The notes under the pieces were generated by a model. It saw only the letters and a list, made by a program, of their open reading frames with translations, was not told where the DNA came from and did no database searches. Positions 5,577 through 13,366 of a DNA stretch of 14,115 nucleotides are shown one piece after another (within the stretch, counting starts at the first letter, position 1; each line of letters begins with the position of its first letter). The DNA comes from VMCP01 sp964592635. GTDB lineage: Bacteria > Bacteroidota > Bacteroidia > NS11-12g > UBA955. The translations under genes were made by a program, and so were the position numbers. The stretch lies in NCBI GenBank assembly GCA_964592635.1, contig CAZQFZ010000067.1, positions 1-14,115 of the forward strand. The letters are read 5' to 3'.

Positions 5577-8500
5577 TTATTTCAAAAACCCATAAACCGT
5601 AGAAAACAACTTACCGCGGTATCCTTTTTTGGCTAACAAATTCTGAGTATCGTTGGGGTAGGTGCGGTTGGAAAGGAAAATGAACACCATTCCAGTTCCT
5701 TTGTCGGCAAAGCACCAAATACCCGTAAATCCGGTGTGCCCAAATATACCACGAGGCGCGTAATCGAATAAATTAGAACCTTTAATTTCAGGATTTAACG
5801 TGTAATTCGGATAACCATTGGGTTTGTCAAATCCCAATCCCCGATAATTGTCGCCTTGTTCAAACGTTTCTGTAAATAAATCTACGGTGCTACTTTTTAA
5901 GTATCGTTTTCCATCCCATTCCCCTTCGTTCAACAACATTTGCATCAATTTAGCCAAATCTTCTGCACTGCTGAACAATCCAGCATTCCCAGAAACTCCA
6001 CCCAACAAAGCGGCAGTTGGGTCGTGAACATACCCCTGAATTAATCCACGCGGACTGTTTTTGTCGATTTCCGTTGGAGGCACAATGTTTTTTAGAGAAG
6101 TCGTGTGAGGTAAATACTGTGTTCTTAAGAGTCCCATCGGCAAATAATACACCTGTTTTAAGTAATCATCCAAACTCATGCGAGTTAAATGTTCCACCAA
6201 TTTCCCTAAAATAACCGCATTCAAATCGCTGTAAATCATGGCGGGAGGATTCTTTTTATCAAATTCCACCGTAGGCTCAATCCGTTTAATCATATCCCAA
6301 ACAATCTGCGACAATTCCTGTTGTACCATCCATTGATCACTTAACGGTATATTCATTGGAATTTCCTCATGATAATGATTTGGATCGCCGAAATAATGTT
6401 CCTTTTCCTCCGAAGCGATTTTATTGGGGGATGCAGGCAGTAAAATATTCCCGGTTGAGTCGATGTTTAAATTCGGATATTTCTCCAATAGTTCCGCATA
6501 TGCCGATTTATTAAAATTTTTCAAATCCCTCATCAAAGGAAGCGTAGCCGGTAAACCGGTTCTGTGCAACAAAAACTGGTGGATGGGAATTTCACCCCAG
6601 GCAGTTTTTCGTGCTTCTTTCAAATATTTACCTATGGGTTCGTGGAGTTTAATTTTCTTTTGATCATACAACTTCATGATAGCCAACGTCATCCCCATGG
6701 TTTTCGTAACCGAAGCAATGTCGTAAGGTGTGTTTCTATTTACCGAAATTTGCGCATTTTTTAAAGCCGGAGTGGTGTAAGTGCCTCTGGAAATATCGGC
6801 CATCACTTTTCCATTTTTCAACACCAGCAATTGGGCAGTTTGGGTTACTTTTTCCGCCATCATGCTGTCCATTATGAGGTCTAATTTTTTACGTAAATCG
6901 TGTCCTTGTGTAGTAGCCAAAGGATGCCATTCCAGTGATTGACTCCAGGGGTTGGTGCTGAAGTTATTTCCCCGATGATACTGTGAATTAATGGCAACAG
7001 GTAAAGTGCCTTTCACACCAAATTCACCAAAAATAGCGTCGATGGCCGCTTCTTGATAGGCCGAACCCGTTTCAAATCCCAAAACCGTTAAAACCGGTAC
7101 ATCCAATTTTTGAAGAGCGTATGCATTGCCCATATGAACAAATACAATTTGATCAGTATAGTTGGTTAATCGCAAGAATTCCATTAAATTAGATGGGAGT
7201 TCACGAGGTTGATTGGAGAACATTTTTTGTGCTCCGTTAAACACAATTTTCACTCCTTTTTTGGATTGCAGATAATCCAATAAATCCTGTGCATCGGAAT
7301 AATGGTGCGCCCAAATAATTCCAACATGAGCATAATTTCGGATGCGATCTAACAAGGGTTGAGTGATGGTTTTTCCAAAAGCCACCAACCAAACGGTATC
7401 GTTTTGAAACGGCATTAAGGGAAGTAAATCCTCATTATTATTGCGAATACAAATGCTCTGCTGGGCAAAATTCAAGTCGGATCCCGTAATTTCCTTTCCT
7501 CCTAATTGAACGAATTCTTGATAAATGGAATTCATTTTTTCTTCTATTTTTTCGGGGGATAGGGGAGCGAATTGGCTCAAACCCAGTTCGTATTTCGCCA
7601 TTAAAATTCTGCGCACCGATTGGGCTATTTGTATGCTATCCAAAATACCTAAACGCATGGCTTTGTCGGCTGAATCAATGATTTTTTCTATTTGATCTGG
7701 AAAACACAAAACATCATTTCCCGCTTTCAAGGCCATAACTCCAGCAGAAACCGGAGAATAAAATTTGCTAATTCCCTTCATGTTCATGGCGTCGGTAAAA
7801 ATCAAACCATTGAATTGCAGTTCTTCACGCAATAATTCAGTTACTATGGGACGAGACAAAGACGCAGGCATGTTCGAAGTAGTATCGAGTAACGGGATTT
7901 TCAAATGGGCCACCATGACCGATTTTACCCCGTTTTGAATGAGTGCTTCAAACGGAATTAAGTCTTTTTGTAAGCTGGTGGGAGTGTGATTCACCACGGG
8001 TAAATCTTTGTGTGAATCGACAAAGGTGTTCCCATGTCCTGGGAAGTGCTTAGCACAGCCCCAAATGCCTTCCGATTCCAAACCTTCGTTAAACGCAGAT
8101 GCCAATTTGCTAACGGTCATGGGATTATCTCCGAAACTGCGGAATCCGATTACGGGATTGTTGGGATTGGTATTCAAATCAACTACGGGAGCAAAATTGA
8201 TGTGTACTCCCAATAATTTGAGCTGTTTGGCTTGATATTTTGCAGATAAATAAGCGAGTTTGGGATTGTTGGTTGCACCTATGGTCAATGCGTATGGGAA
8301 TTTTTCAATGTGGTCCAATCGCATTGCGGGACCCCATTCGGCATCCATTCCAATGAGTAAAGGTATTTGAGCTTGCTGCTGCAGAAAGTTAACGGCATCG
8401 ATATGGGTTTGAGGCGTTCCTTGGAAAAATATCACGCCACCAATTCCCAAGTTCTCCACTGCATGATGTACGGATGGATCCATCATTTCATCGCGGGTCC

Positions 8501-8855
8501 AAGCAGGAATCATGAGGGTTTGAGCGACCATTTTCTTAAAGGTCATTTTATTTAAAATACTATCGACCCATTTTACGGCATACGGATTAGGTGTCGCCTT
8601 TTTAACGCTGGGTTCGTTTTCAGTATTTAAATGAGGTTGGGCATGATAGTTTGGAGCCGAATAAACATCCCCTGACAAACTTGTTGAACGAAATGCAACG
8701 CGTTTACTCATTTGGTTGGATGATTGATAATTTGGAGCCGAATAAACATCCCCTGAAAAAATTAAAAACTGAAAAAATATAAACCAAACGATGAATCGCG
8801 GTGGTAAAACGATGGAAATTGTGCGAAAGGATATAGGACTGGGCTGGAAATTCAT
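5577..8855 (-). CDS. exported GH3 beta-N-acetylhexosaminidase fused to a beta-lactamase-family serine hydrolase
   Basis: From the ATG at 8853-8855 this encodes 1092 residues. A signal peptide has a hydrophobic core FIVWFIFFQFLIF (about 21-33) with probable cleavage after VYSA. The GH3 NagZ-like domain (about 95-440) contains KHFPGHG (269-275) with the D280-S281-H282 catalytic loop, and the nucleophile D355 in FTDAMNM. After a second GH3-like region comes a class C beta-lactamase/PBP-type domain: S715-V-T-K718 (SxxK), Y875-S-D (the YxN position) and H1040-T-G (the KTG equivalent). The first half should remove GlcNAc from muropeptides. The second may cleave or bind peptide or ester bonds, and its substrate is unknown. 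This fusion is known in Bacteroidota, usually somewhat shorter. A TTG could extend the frame to 8912, but that codon lies within the -33 box of the promoter, so I prefer 8855. The stop lies 5 bases from the HEPN gene end. Confidence 0.9.
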   Translation of the reverse strand: MNFQPSPISFRTISIVLPPRFIVWFIFFQFLIFSGDVYSAPNYQSSNQMSKRVAFRSTSLSGDVYSAPNYHAQPHLNTENEPSVKKATPNPYAVKWVDSILNKMTFKKMVAQTLMIPAWTRDEMMDPSVHHAVENLGIGGVIFFQGTPQTHIDAVNFLQQQAQIPLLIGMDAEWGPAMRLDHIEKFPYALTIGATNNPKLAYLSAKYQAKQLKLLGVHINFAPVVDLNTNPNNPVIGFRSFGDNPMTVSKLASAFNEGLESEGIWGCAKHFPGHGNTFVDSHKDLPVVNHTPTSLQKDLIPFEALIQNGVKSVMVAHLKIPLLDTTSNMPASLSRPIVTELLREELQFNGLIFTDAMNMKGISKFYSPVSAGVMALKAGNDVLCFPDQIEKIIDSADKAMRLGILDSIQIAQSVRRILMAKYELGLSQFAPLSPEKIEEKMNSIYQEFVQLGGKEITGSDLNFAQQSICIRNNNEDLLPLMPFQNDTVWLVAFGKTITQPLLDRIRNYAHVGIIWAHHYSDAQDLLDYLQSKKGVKIVFNGAQKMFSNQPRELPSNLMEFLRLTNYTDQIVFVHMGNAYALQKLDVPVLTVLGFETGSAYQEAAIDAIFGEFGVKGTLPVAINSQYHRGNNFSTNPWSQSLEWHPLATTQGHDLRKKLDLIMDSMMAEKVTQTAQLLVLKNGKVMADISRGTYTTPALKNAQISVNRNTPYDIASVTKTMGMTLAIMKLYDQKKIKLHEPIGKYLKEARKTAWGEIPIHQFLLHRTGLPATLPLMRDLKNFNKSAYAELLEKYPNLNIDSTGNILLPASPNKIASEEKEHYFGDPNHYHEEIPMNIPLSDQWMVQQELSQIVWDMIKRIEPTVEFDKKNPPAMIYSDLNAVILGKLVEHLTRMSLDDYLKQVYYLPMGLLRTQYLPHTTSLKNIVPPTEIDKNSPRGLIQGYVHDPTAALLGGVSGNAGLFSSAEDLAKLMQMLLNEGEWDGKRYLKSSTVDLFTETFEQGDNYRGLGFDKPNGYPNYTLNPEIKGSNLFDYAPRGIFGHTGFTGIWCFADKGTGMVFIFLSNRTYPNDTQNLLAKKGYRGKLFSTVYGFLK
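8644..8760. repeat. 36-bp direct repeat within the leader of the GH3 fusion gene
   Basis: Two 36-base copies, at 8644-8679 and 8725-8760, differ at only two positions (8649/8730 and 8676/8757). They are offset by 81 bases, exactly 27 codons, so both encode the decapeptide SGDVYSAPNY in frame. One copy spans the predicted signal-peptidase site. The other lies 27 residues into the mature protein. The bases between the copies and after the second copy are not similar, so this is not a simple full-length tandem duplication. Confidence 0.92.
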
Positions 8856-8883
8856 GAATTCGATGGTAAAATGACTGAACCTA

Positions 8884-8913
8884 CAAATTAAGTTAAGGAA
8901 AGCGGAAATCAAA
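8884..8913 (-). promoter_or_regulatory. probable promoter of the GH3/serine-hydrolase gene
   Basis: On the minus strand TTTG (plus 8910-8913) is followed after 18 bases by TTAATTTG (plus 8884-8891), one base off TAnnTTTG. The predicted start of transcription lies upstream of the ATG at 8855. This agrees with that start codon and argues against the TTG at 8910-8912. Confidence 0.5.
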
Positions 8914-9043
8914 AACCCGCGGGCTTCGTATTTTTTAGTAAATTTGATTTTTTAAAAAAATGTAAACTTCGGGCAACGACAAAGCAAGCTAACGTGTCAA
9001 TTAATCGCGATAGCCAAAACATCGTGCGCTATGACTATACGAA

Positions 9044-9577
9044 ATGACAGACAAAGAACTCGTGGAAGGCTGTATTCGGGAAGACCGCTACTACCAGCGA
9101 ATGCTGTGGGAACGCTATTCCAAAAAGTTGATGGCACTGTGCATGCGTTATTGTCAAAACCAAGAAGAAGCTGAAGATGCATTGATGGAAGCATTTGTTA
9201 AAATATACGATCACCTACCGAATTTTAGATTCCAAAGTTCATTGGAGACTTGGATGCGTAGGGTATGTGTGAACATTTCCATTAATAAGTTGCGCGCTCG
9301 CAAACAAATTTTTACCGATATTTCTGAATCCGAATACGAAATTGGATACGATGATTTTTCCTTCGACCGATTGAGCGTGAATCAACTGATGAAATTGGTA
9401 CAATCTTTGCCAGAAGGATATCGCATGGTTTTTAGTCTTTTTGCTGTTGAGGGATATTCTCACAAAGAAATTAGTGAAACATTGGGAATCGACGAAGGTA
9501 CCAGTCGCTCACAGTTAGCAAAAGCGCGAAAAGCGTTGCAAGGCATGTTGTTAAAATTAGAGGGAGGTTTAGAATGA
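9044..9577 (+). CDS. ECF-type RNA polymerase sigma factor
   Basis: This 177-residue protein has the two-domain sigma-70 ECF form. Region 2 (about 15-90) includes LWERYSKKLMALCMRYCQNQEEAEDALMEAFVK-like segments and the TWMRRVCVNISINKLR stretch. Region 4 (about 115-170) has a helix-turn-helix in LPEGYRMVFSLFAVEGYSHKEISETLGIDEGTSRSQLAKARKAL. It directs RNA polymerase to a specific regulon and is expected to be held inactive by the protein encoded immediately downstream. The stop overlaps the next start (ATGA, 9574-9577), giving tight translational coupling. It is divergent from the GH3 fusion gene across 188 bases. No TAnnTTTG box is close to its start, so an alternative sigma, possibly itself, may drive it. 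Confidence 0.95.
   Translation: MTDKELVEGCIREDRYYQRMLWERYSKKLMALCMRYCQNQEEAEDALMEAFVKIYDHLPNFRFQSSLETWMRRVCVNISINKLRARKQIFTDISESEYEIGYDDFSFDRLSVNQLMKLVQSLPEGYRMVFSLFAVEGYSHKEISETLGIDEGTSRSQLAKARKALQGMLLKLEGGLE
9561..9567 (+). promoter_or_regulatory. strong Shine-Dalgarno-like site for the anti-sigma gene
   Basis: AGGGAGG lies 6 bases before the ATG at 9574, within the last codons of the sigma gene. Such sites are scarce at the other starts in this window. It may ensure that the anti-sigma protein is made efficiently alongside the sigma factor. Confidence 0.55.
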
Positions 9578-11250
9578 ATTGGGAAGAATTGGATTTGAAA
9601 TTTCAGCGATTGAGTGAACAGGAAATGGATTACTCGGAGCGTGTGAGTTTTGAGGAAGTGATGAATCGCCGTACAAAGAAAAAACGTGCATTTATCTGGT
9701 GGAGAAGATCCGTTGCCATTTTGGCAGGCTTAACTTTAGTGGCTGTTTCGATTTATTTGGTTCAACCTGAATCCAATTCAGTGAATAATCGCTCAAATAA
9801 TACTCAATCTGCAGCAGAAAAAGGCAACGAAAATTTTAATAACAACCAATCAAATTCAACCGCCGATAAAGCAAAAAATAATCAAGAAAATGCTTCATCC
9901 AACAGTGCGAATATCACGGGTAAATCAAACATTACCAATTCGTCGAATCTGCCTAAATCCAATGCTTCGTTGAATTCAAATTCTTCAATGAATACCCACG
10001 CAACGGCACAAAAAAATACGACTGCATTGGGCACAACCAAACCCAATCAACCGGTTGCAATCAAGCGCAGACAAGTACGCAATATTCTGGCCGAAAGCAT
10101 GGCCATTCGTGAAACATTAATGCGTCCAGAATCAGAGCGAGCACAAAAATTCCAGGAATTAGCAGAAAATCCATCAGGAGCATCTACTTTAAATAATAGT
10201 AGTTTGTCTTCAAATAATTCGAACTTACGGATGCAAGCGAATTCCAATGAGTCTTCGAACAATAAGTCTTCTAATCAGTCTGAAAATAGAAGCGCTTTGG
10301 GAAGCAAGTCTTCCGAAACCGAACTAGCGAACCGTTCGTTGGAGGCGGAAAACCATCAGTTTGATCAACTCATACAAACTTCCCCCGAAACCTCATCCAT
10401 TGATCAATTCGGCGGAATTACCGATGCTAGTCAGAATTTTGGTTTTGCTTGGTCGAAATATCTGTTGAGTTCAGCGAAAATGCGGTACTCTCCGATTGAT
10501 TGGGATAAAACCAACTGGGATATTGAAGGAATAGAATTTGATATTCCTCCGCAGCGCATACGTAACAAGTTTCAAAAGCTTCCTTGGTTCTTTGAAGTAT
10601 CGGCCATTGCAGCAAGTAATAATACCATTAATTTTGATGAAGATCGTCCCTTAAGTATTTTGGGAACCCAATATTTAGCGCAATACTCAGCAAGTTTCTT
10701 GAAGGAGTTTAATAACGCCACCATGTGGGGATTGGGAGTGCAATACAGCGAATGGGTGGGTAACGGACAATGGCGTGAAAACGAATTCGTAAAAGTGATG
10801 AAGTTGGATACGCATATTCGTTCCATATCGCTTCCGGGTCGTCCTAAAAATTATTACACCGTTTACGACACCACCTATCAGTCGGTTAATAACTTGAAAA
10901 CGGGTCTTATATCCTATAAAATCGATAAAGTTTCCATACCGATTTCGTACCGATTCCATGTCCAATTCATGAAAATACCTATACAATTTGGTATGAATTT
11001 GGCTCCTGGGTTAACAACTATTTCCGAGGGAACGTATTTCACTGAAACATCCTTTAAAGCTATTGAAAAGAAAAGACACACTACCATGGATGGAAAGATT
11101 TTTGTGGGACCGATGATTCCTGTAACTCGCAATATGTCGCTGGTAATTCAACCTTCGGTGATGTACCAATCTTTTGTGAGTGATGGTGGACAGGTAAATG
11201 GCAAATTCTTTGGTGGCTTGGGTGTTAGCATGTTGTGGAAAATCAAATAA
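9574..11250 (+). CDS. predicted dual-membrane-spanning anti-sigma factor (Dma-like) with C-terminal outer-membrane beta-barrel
   Basis: This 558-residue protein has four visible parts. Residues 1-45 form a short charged cytoplasmic segment, the candidate sigma-binding region. Residues about 46-63 (SVAILAGLTLVAVSIYLV) form one transmembrane helix preceded by RTKKKR and WWRR. Residues about 65-335 form a long low-complexity linker rich in Asn, Ser, Thr and Gln, containing one charged helical patch (about 160-197, RRQVRNILAESMAIRE). Residues about 336-558 alternate polar and aromatic or hydrophobic residues (PWFFEVSAIAAS, MWGLGVQYSEW, VSIPISYRFHV, IPIQFGMNLAPG, GGLGVSMLWKIK) like an eight-stranded outer-membrane barrel. 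A protein anchored in both membranes and coupled to an ECF sigma gene matches the Dma anti-sigma class reported in Bacteroides thetaiotaomicron, where it controls vesiculation. Function here is inferred from architecture and coupling. Confidence 0.8.
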   Translation: MNWEELDLKFQRLSEQEMDYSERVSFEEVMNRRTKKKRAFIWWRRSVAILAGLTLVAVSIYLVQPESNSVNNRSNNTQSAAEKGNENFNNNQSNSTADKAKNNQENASSNSANITGKSNITNSSNLPKSNASLNSNSSMNTHATAQKNTTALGTTKPNQPVAIKRRQVRNILAESMAIRETLMRPESERAQKFQELAENPSGASTLNNSSLSSNNSNLRMQANSNESSNNKSSNQSENRSALGSKSSETELANRSLEAENHQFDQLIQTSPETSSIDQFGGITDASQNFGFAWSKYLLSSAKMRYSPIDWDKTNWDIEGIEFDIPPQRIRNKFQKLPWFFEVSAIAASNNTINFDEDRPLSILGTQYLAQYSASFLKEFNNATMWGLGVQYSEWVGNGQWRENEFVKVMKLDTHIRSISLPGRPKNYYTVYDTTYQSVNNLKTGLISYKIDKVSIPISYRFHVQFMKIPIQFGMNLAPGLTTISEGTYFTETSFKAIEKKRHTTMDGKIFVGPMIPVTRNMSLVIQPSVMYQSFVSDGGQVNGKFFGGLGVSMLWKIK

Positions 11251-11265
11251 TTGATTAAAAGTCCT

Positions 11266-11273
11266 TATTTTTG
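11266..11273 (+). promoter_or_regulatory. -7 box of the M13 peptidase gene
   Basis: TATTTTTG matches TAnnTTTG and ends 14 bases before the ATG at 11288. The expected -33 position does not carry TTTG. The peptidase gene may be transcribed both from here and by read-through from the sigma/anti-sigma operon, because no terminator is visible at 11251-11265. Confidence 0.5.
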
Positions 11274-11287
11274 CAATTTAATTGAAT

Positions 11288-13330
11288 ATGAAAAGATTAA
11301 GTTTTGCAATCATTCCGGCTTTGGCATTGACCGCATTTGTTGCGGGTGGTGATTACCGAGCATTGGAACTGAATTACCGCGATACTTCGGTAGCTCCACA
11401 CGATGATTTTTACACCTATGTAAACGGTAAATGGATGGAATCTGCGGTGATTCCCGATGATCGAGGCCGCTGGGGTTCTTTTGATGAATTGGGAAAAAAG
11501 GCCGATAGCATGGCATTGCAGGTGTTATTGGATGCGGTTAATGGCAATTCAAGCGACTTGAAATTTGCCGTTACATCCGACGAAGGTAAAGCCGTTGAAT
11601 TGTTTAAATCCGTTATGGATATCAAAAGTAGAAACGAAGAAGGTATTACTCCTGTATTGCCTTACTTAAATGAAATTGAAGCCATTTCGAATAAGAAACA
11701 GTTTCAAAAATATTTATTGAAATATCAACTTGCAGGTGAAAACACATTTTTAGGGTTTTACGTAGGTGCTGATTCTAAAAATAGCAATCGTAACGTTTTA
11801 AATGTTTACGGTGGTTCTTTGGGATTACCCGATCGTGATTATTACTTAAAAACCGATGAAAAATCGGTAAAACTTCAGGAACAATACCGCGAATTTATGG
11901 GTAAGGTTTTTGTGGAATACGGCTGGGGTAAAAATGCGGAAACAGCGGTTAAAGCAGTGTATGCTATTGAAAGAGAAATGGCTGAAAATCGTATGAGCAA
12001 AGTAGAACGCAGAGATCCTAACAAACGTTATAATCCCGTTACCTACAAGCAATTGAAGAAAATGCTTTCTTCATTTCCAGTGGATGCGATGTTTAAAAAC
12101 ATGGGTATCAAAGCCGACACCATTATTGTGGGTGATTTGAAATCCATGAAATCGGTAAATGACGTAGTTAAAAAATACTCGGTTGAAGATTTGAAATACT
12201 TCTTGTTGTGGAATACCATGCGTGGTTCTATGGGAATGTTGAGCGAAAATTTAGAAAAAATGTCGTTCGATTTCTACGGAAAAACGTTGCGTGGTACCCC
12301 TGCACAAAAAGCGTTGAGCGAACGTGCATTGGGTGTGGTTAACGGAACTATGGGTGAAGCCTTAGGTAAACTATATGTTAAACGCTATTTCCCAGAAGAA
12401 GCGAAGAAAGTAGCCAAAGAAATGGTGGATGATGTAATTGCAGCTTACCGCATTCGCATCAACAATTTGGATTGGATGAGCGAAGAAACCAAGCGCAAAG
12501 CCAATAAGAAATTAGATAAATTGACTGTAAAAATTGGTTATCCTGATAAATGGGAAGATTATTCAACGTTGGAAATTAAAAGTTATGAAAACGGTGGATC
12601 GTATTTCCAAAATATGATGAATTCTACTATTTGGGAAACCAAAAAGAACATCGAAGAGTTCAATAAACCGGTAGATAAAACCAAATGGGGCATGTCGCCA
12701 CAAACGGTAAATGCTTACTATAACCCATTGTACAACGAAATCGTTTTCCCAGCAGCCATTTTGCAAATGCCTTTCTTTGACTTCAGAAACGATCCAGCGG
12801 TTAATTTTGGAGGAATTGGTGCGGTAATTGGACATGAAATTTCACACGGTTTCGACGATGCAGGAGCGCAATTCGACGAAAACGGAAACCTAGTAAATTG
12901 GTGGACTGAGGAGGATTTGAAGCAATTCAAAGAGCGTGGTAAAATGTTGGCAGACCAATACAGTGCTTACGAAGCATTACCAGGTAAGTTCGTAAACGGT
13001 GAATTTACATTAGGAGAAAACATTGGTGACTTAGGAGGTGTAGCTTCAGCTTACGACGGTTTGTTGTTGCATTTAAAGCGTCAACCTATTGATCAGAAGA
13101 TAGATGGTTACACACAAGAACAACGTTTCTTTATGAGTTGGGCCACTATTTGGAGAGGAAAAAGTCGCGATGAAGAATTAGCAATGCGTTTGGTAACTGA
13201 TCCGCATTCGCCAGGTTATTTCAGAGCTATTGGACCATTGCAAAATCACGAAGGTTTCTACAAGGCTTTTGGAGTTAAGCCTGGAAACAAAATGTATCGT
13301 AACGACGATATTCGAGTTAAGATTTGGTAA
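11288..13330 (+). CDS. M13 family zinc metallopeptidase (neprilysin/PepO-like), exported
   Basis: From the ATG at 11288 the protein has 680 residues, normal for family M13. A signal peptide (MKRLSFAIIPALALTAFVAGG) lacks a lipobox cysteine, so a soluble periplasmic or secreted form is likely. The N-terminal M13 domain begins with the DDFYTYVNGKWM segment. The catalytic domain has NAYYNPLYNEIVFPAAIL, then H516-E517-I-S-H520 (zinc ligands and catalytic glutamate) followed by GFDD. The third zinc ligand is E577 in GENIGD, with D581. The chain ends in VKIW, the typical M13 C terminus. It cleaves peptides rather than folded proteins. A TTG two codons upstream is an unnecessary alternative start. 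It lies 37 bases after the anti-sigma gene. Confidence 0.95.
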   Translation: MKRLSFAIIPALALTAFVAGGDYRALELNYRDTSVAPHDDFYTYVNGKWMESAVIPDDRGRWGSFDELGKKADSMALQVLLDAVNGNSSDLKFAVTSDEGKAVELFKSVMDIKSRNEEGITPVLPYLNEIEAISNKKQFQKYLLKYQLAGENTFLGFYVGADSKNSNRNVLNVYGGSLGLPDRDYYLKTDEKSVKLQEQYREFMGKVFVEYGWGKNAETAVKAVYAIEREMAENRMSKVERRDPNKRYNPVTYKQLKKMLSSFPVDAMFKNMGIKADTIIVGDLKSMKSVNDVVKKYSVEDLKYFLLWNTMRGSMGMLSENLEKMSFDFYGKTLRGTPAQKALSERALGVVNGTMGEALGKLYVKRYFPEEAKKVAKEMVDDVIAAYRIRINNLDWMSEETKRKANKKLDKLTVKIGYPDKWEDYSTLEIKSYENGGSYFQNMMNSTIWETKKNIEEFNKPVDKTKWGMSPQTVNAYYNPLYNEIVFPAAILQMPFFDFRNDPAVNFGGIGAVIGHEISHGFDDAGAQFDENGNLVNWWTEEDLKQFKERGKMLADQYSAYEALPGKFVNGEFTLGENIGDLGGVASAYDGLLLHLKRQPIDQKIDGYTQEQRFFMSWATIWRGKSRDEELAMRLVTDPHSPGYFRAIGPLQNHEGFYKAFGVKPGNKMYRNDDIRVKIW

Positions 13331-13353
13331 TTGTGATTTTTTAGATACCTTTG
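13323..13353 (+). promoter_or_regulatory. Bacteroidota promoter of the DUF4153 gene
   Basis: TTTG (13323-13326), exactly 19 bases, then TACCTTTG (13346-13353) match the consensus completely. Transcription should start near 13360, a few bases before the ATG at 13367. The -33 box lies inside the last codons of the M13 gene. The -7 box overlaps a perfect inverted repeat. Confidence 0.75.
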
Positions 13354-13364
13354 GTTATCTAAAA
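13339..13364 (+). terminator. hairpin between the M13 and DUF4153 genes (weak terminator or operator)
   Basis: TTTTAGATA (13339-13347) and TATCTAAAA (13356-13364) form a perfect 9-bp stem around an 8-nt loop. An alternative pairing of ACC with GGT gives a tighter loop with one bulge. It lies 9 bases after the M13 stop. A short T-run (13370-13374) follows 5 bases later, inside the next start region, so termination would be inefficient. The same DNA covers the next gene's -7 box, so it could instead be a repressor site. Confidence 0.5.
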
Positions 13365-13366
13365 TC

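Noticed and set aside
8856..8912. N-terminal extension of the GH3 fusion to a TTG at 8912
   Set aside because: The TTG lies within the predicted -33 box. The ATG at 8855 gives a normal signal peptide and lies downstream of the promoter.
8915..8923. CCCGCGGG palindrome followed on the minus strand by a T-run, looking like a terminator
   Set aside because: The palindrome has no loop and cannot form a stable hairpin. The T-run is better explained as part of the -33 region of the GH3 fusion promoter.
11282..11287. TTG start two codons before the M13 peptidase ATG
   Set aside because: The ATG at 11288 gives a standard signal peptide, and nothing is gained by the extension.
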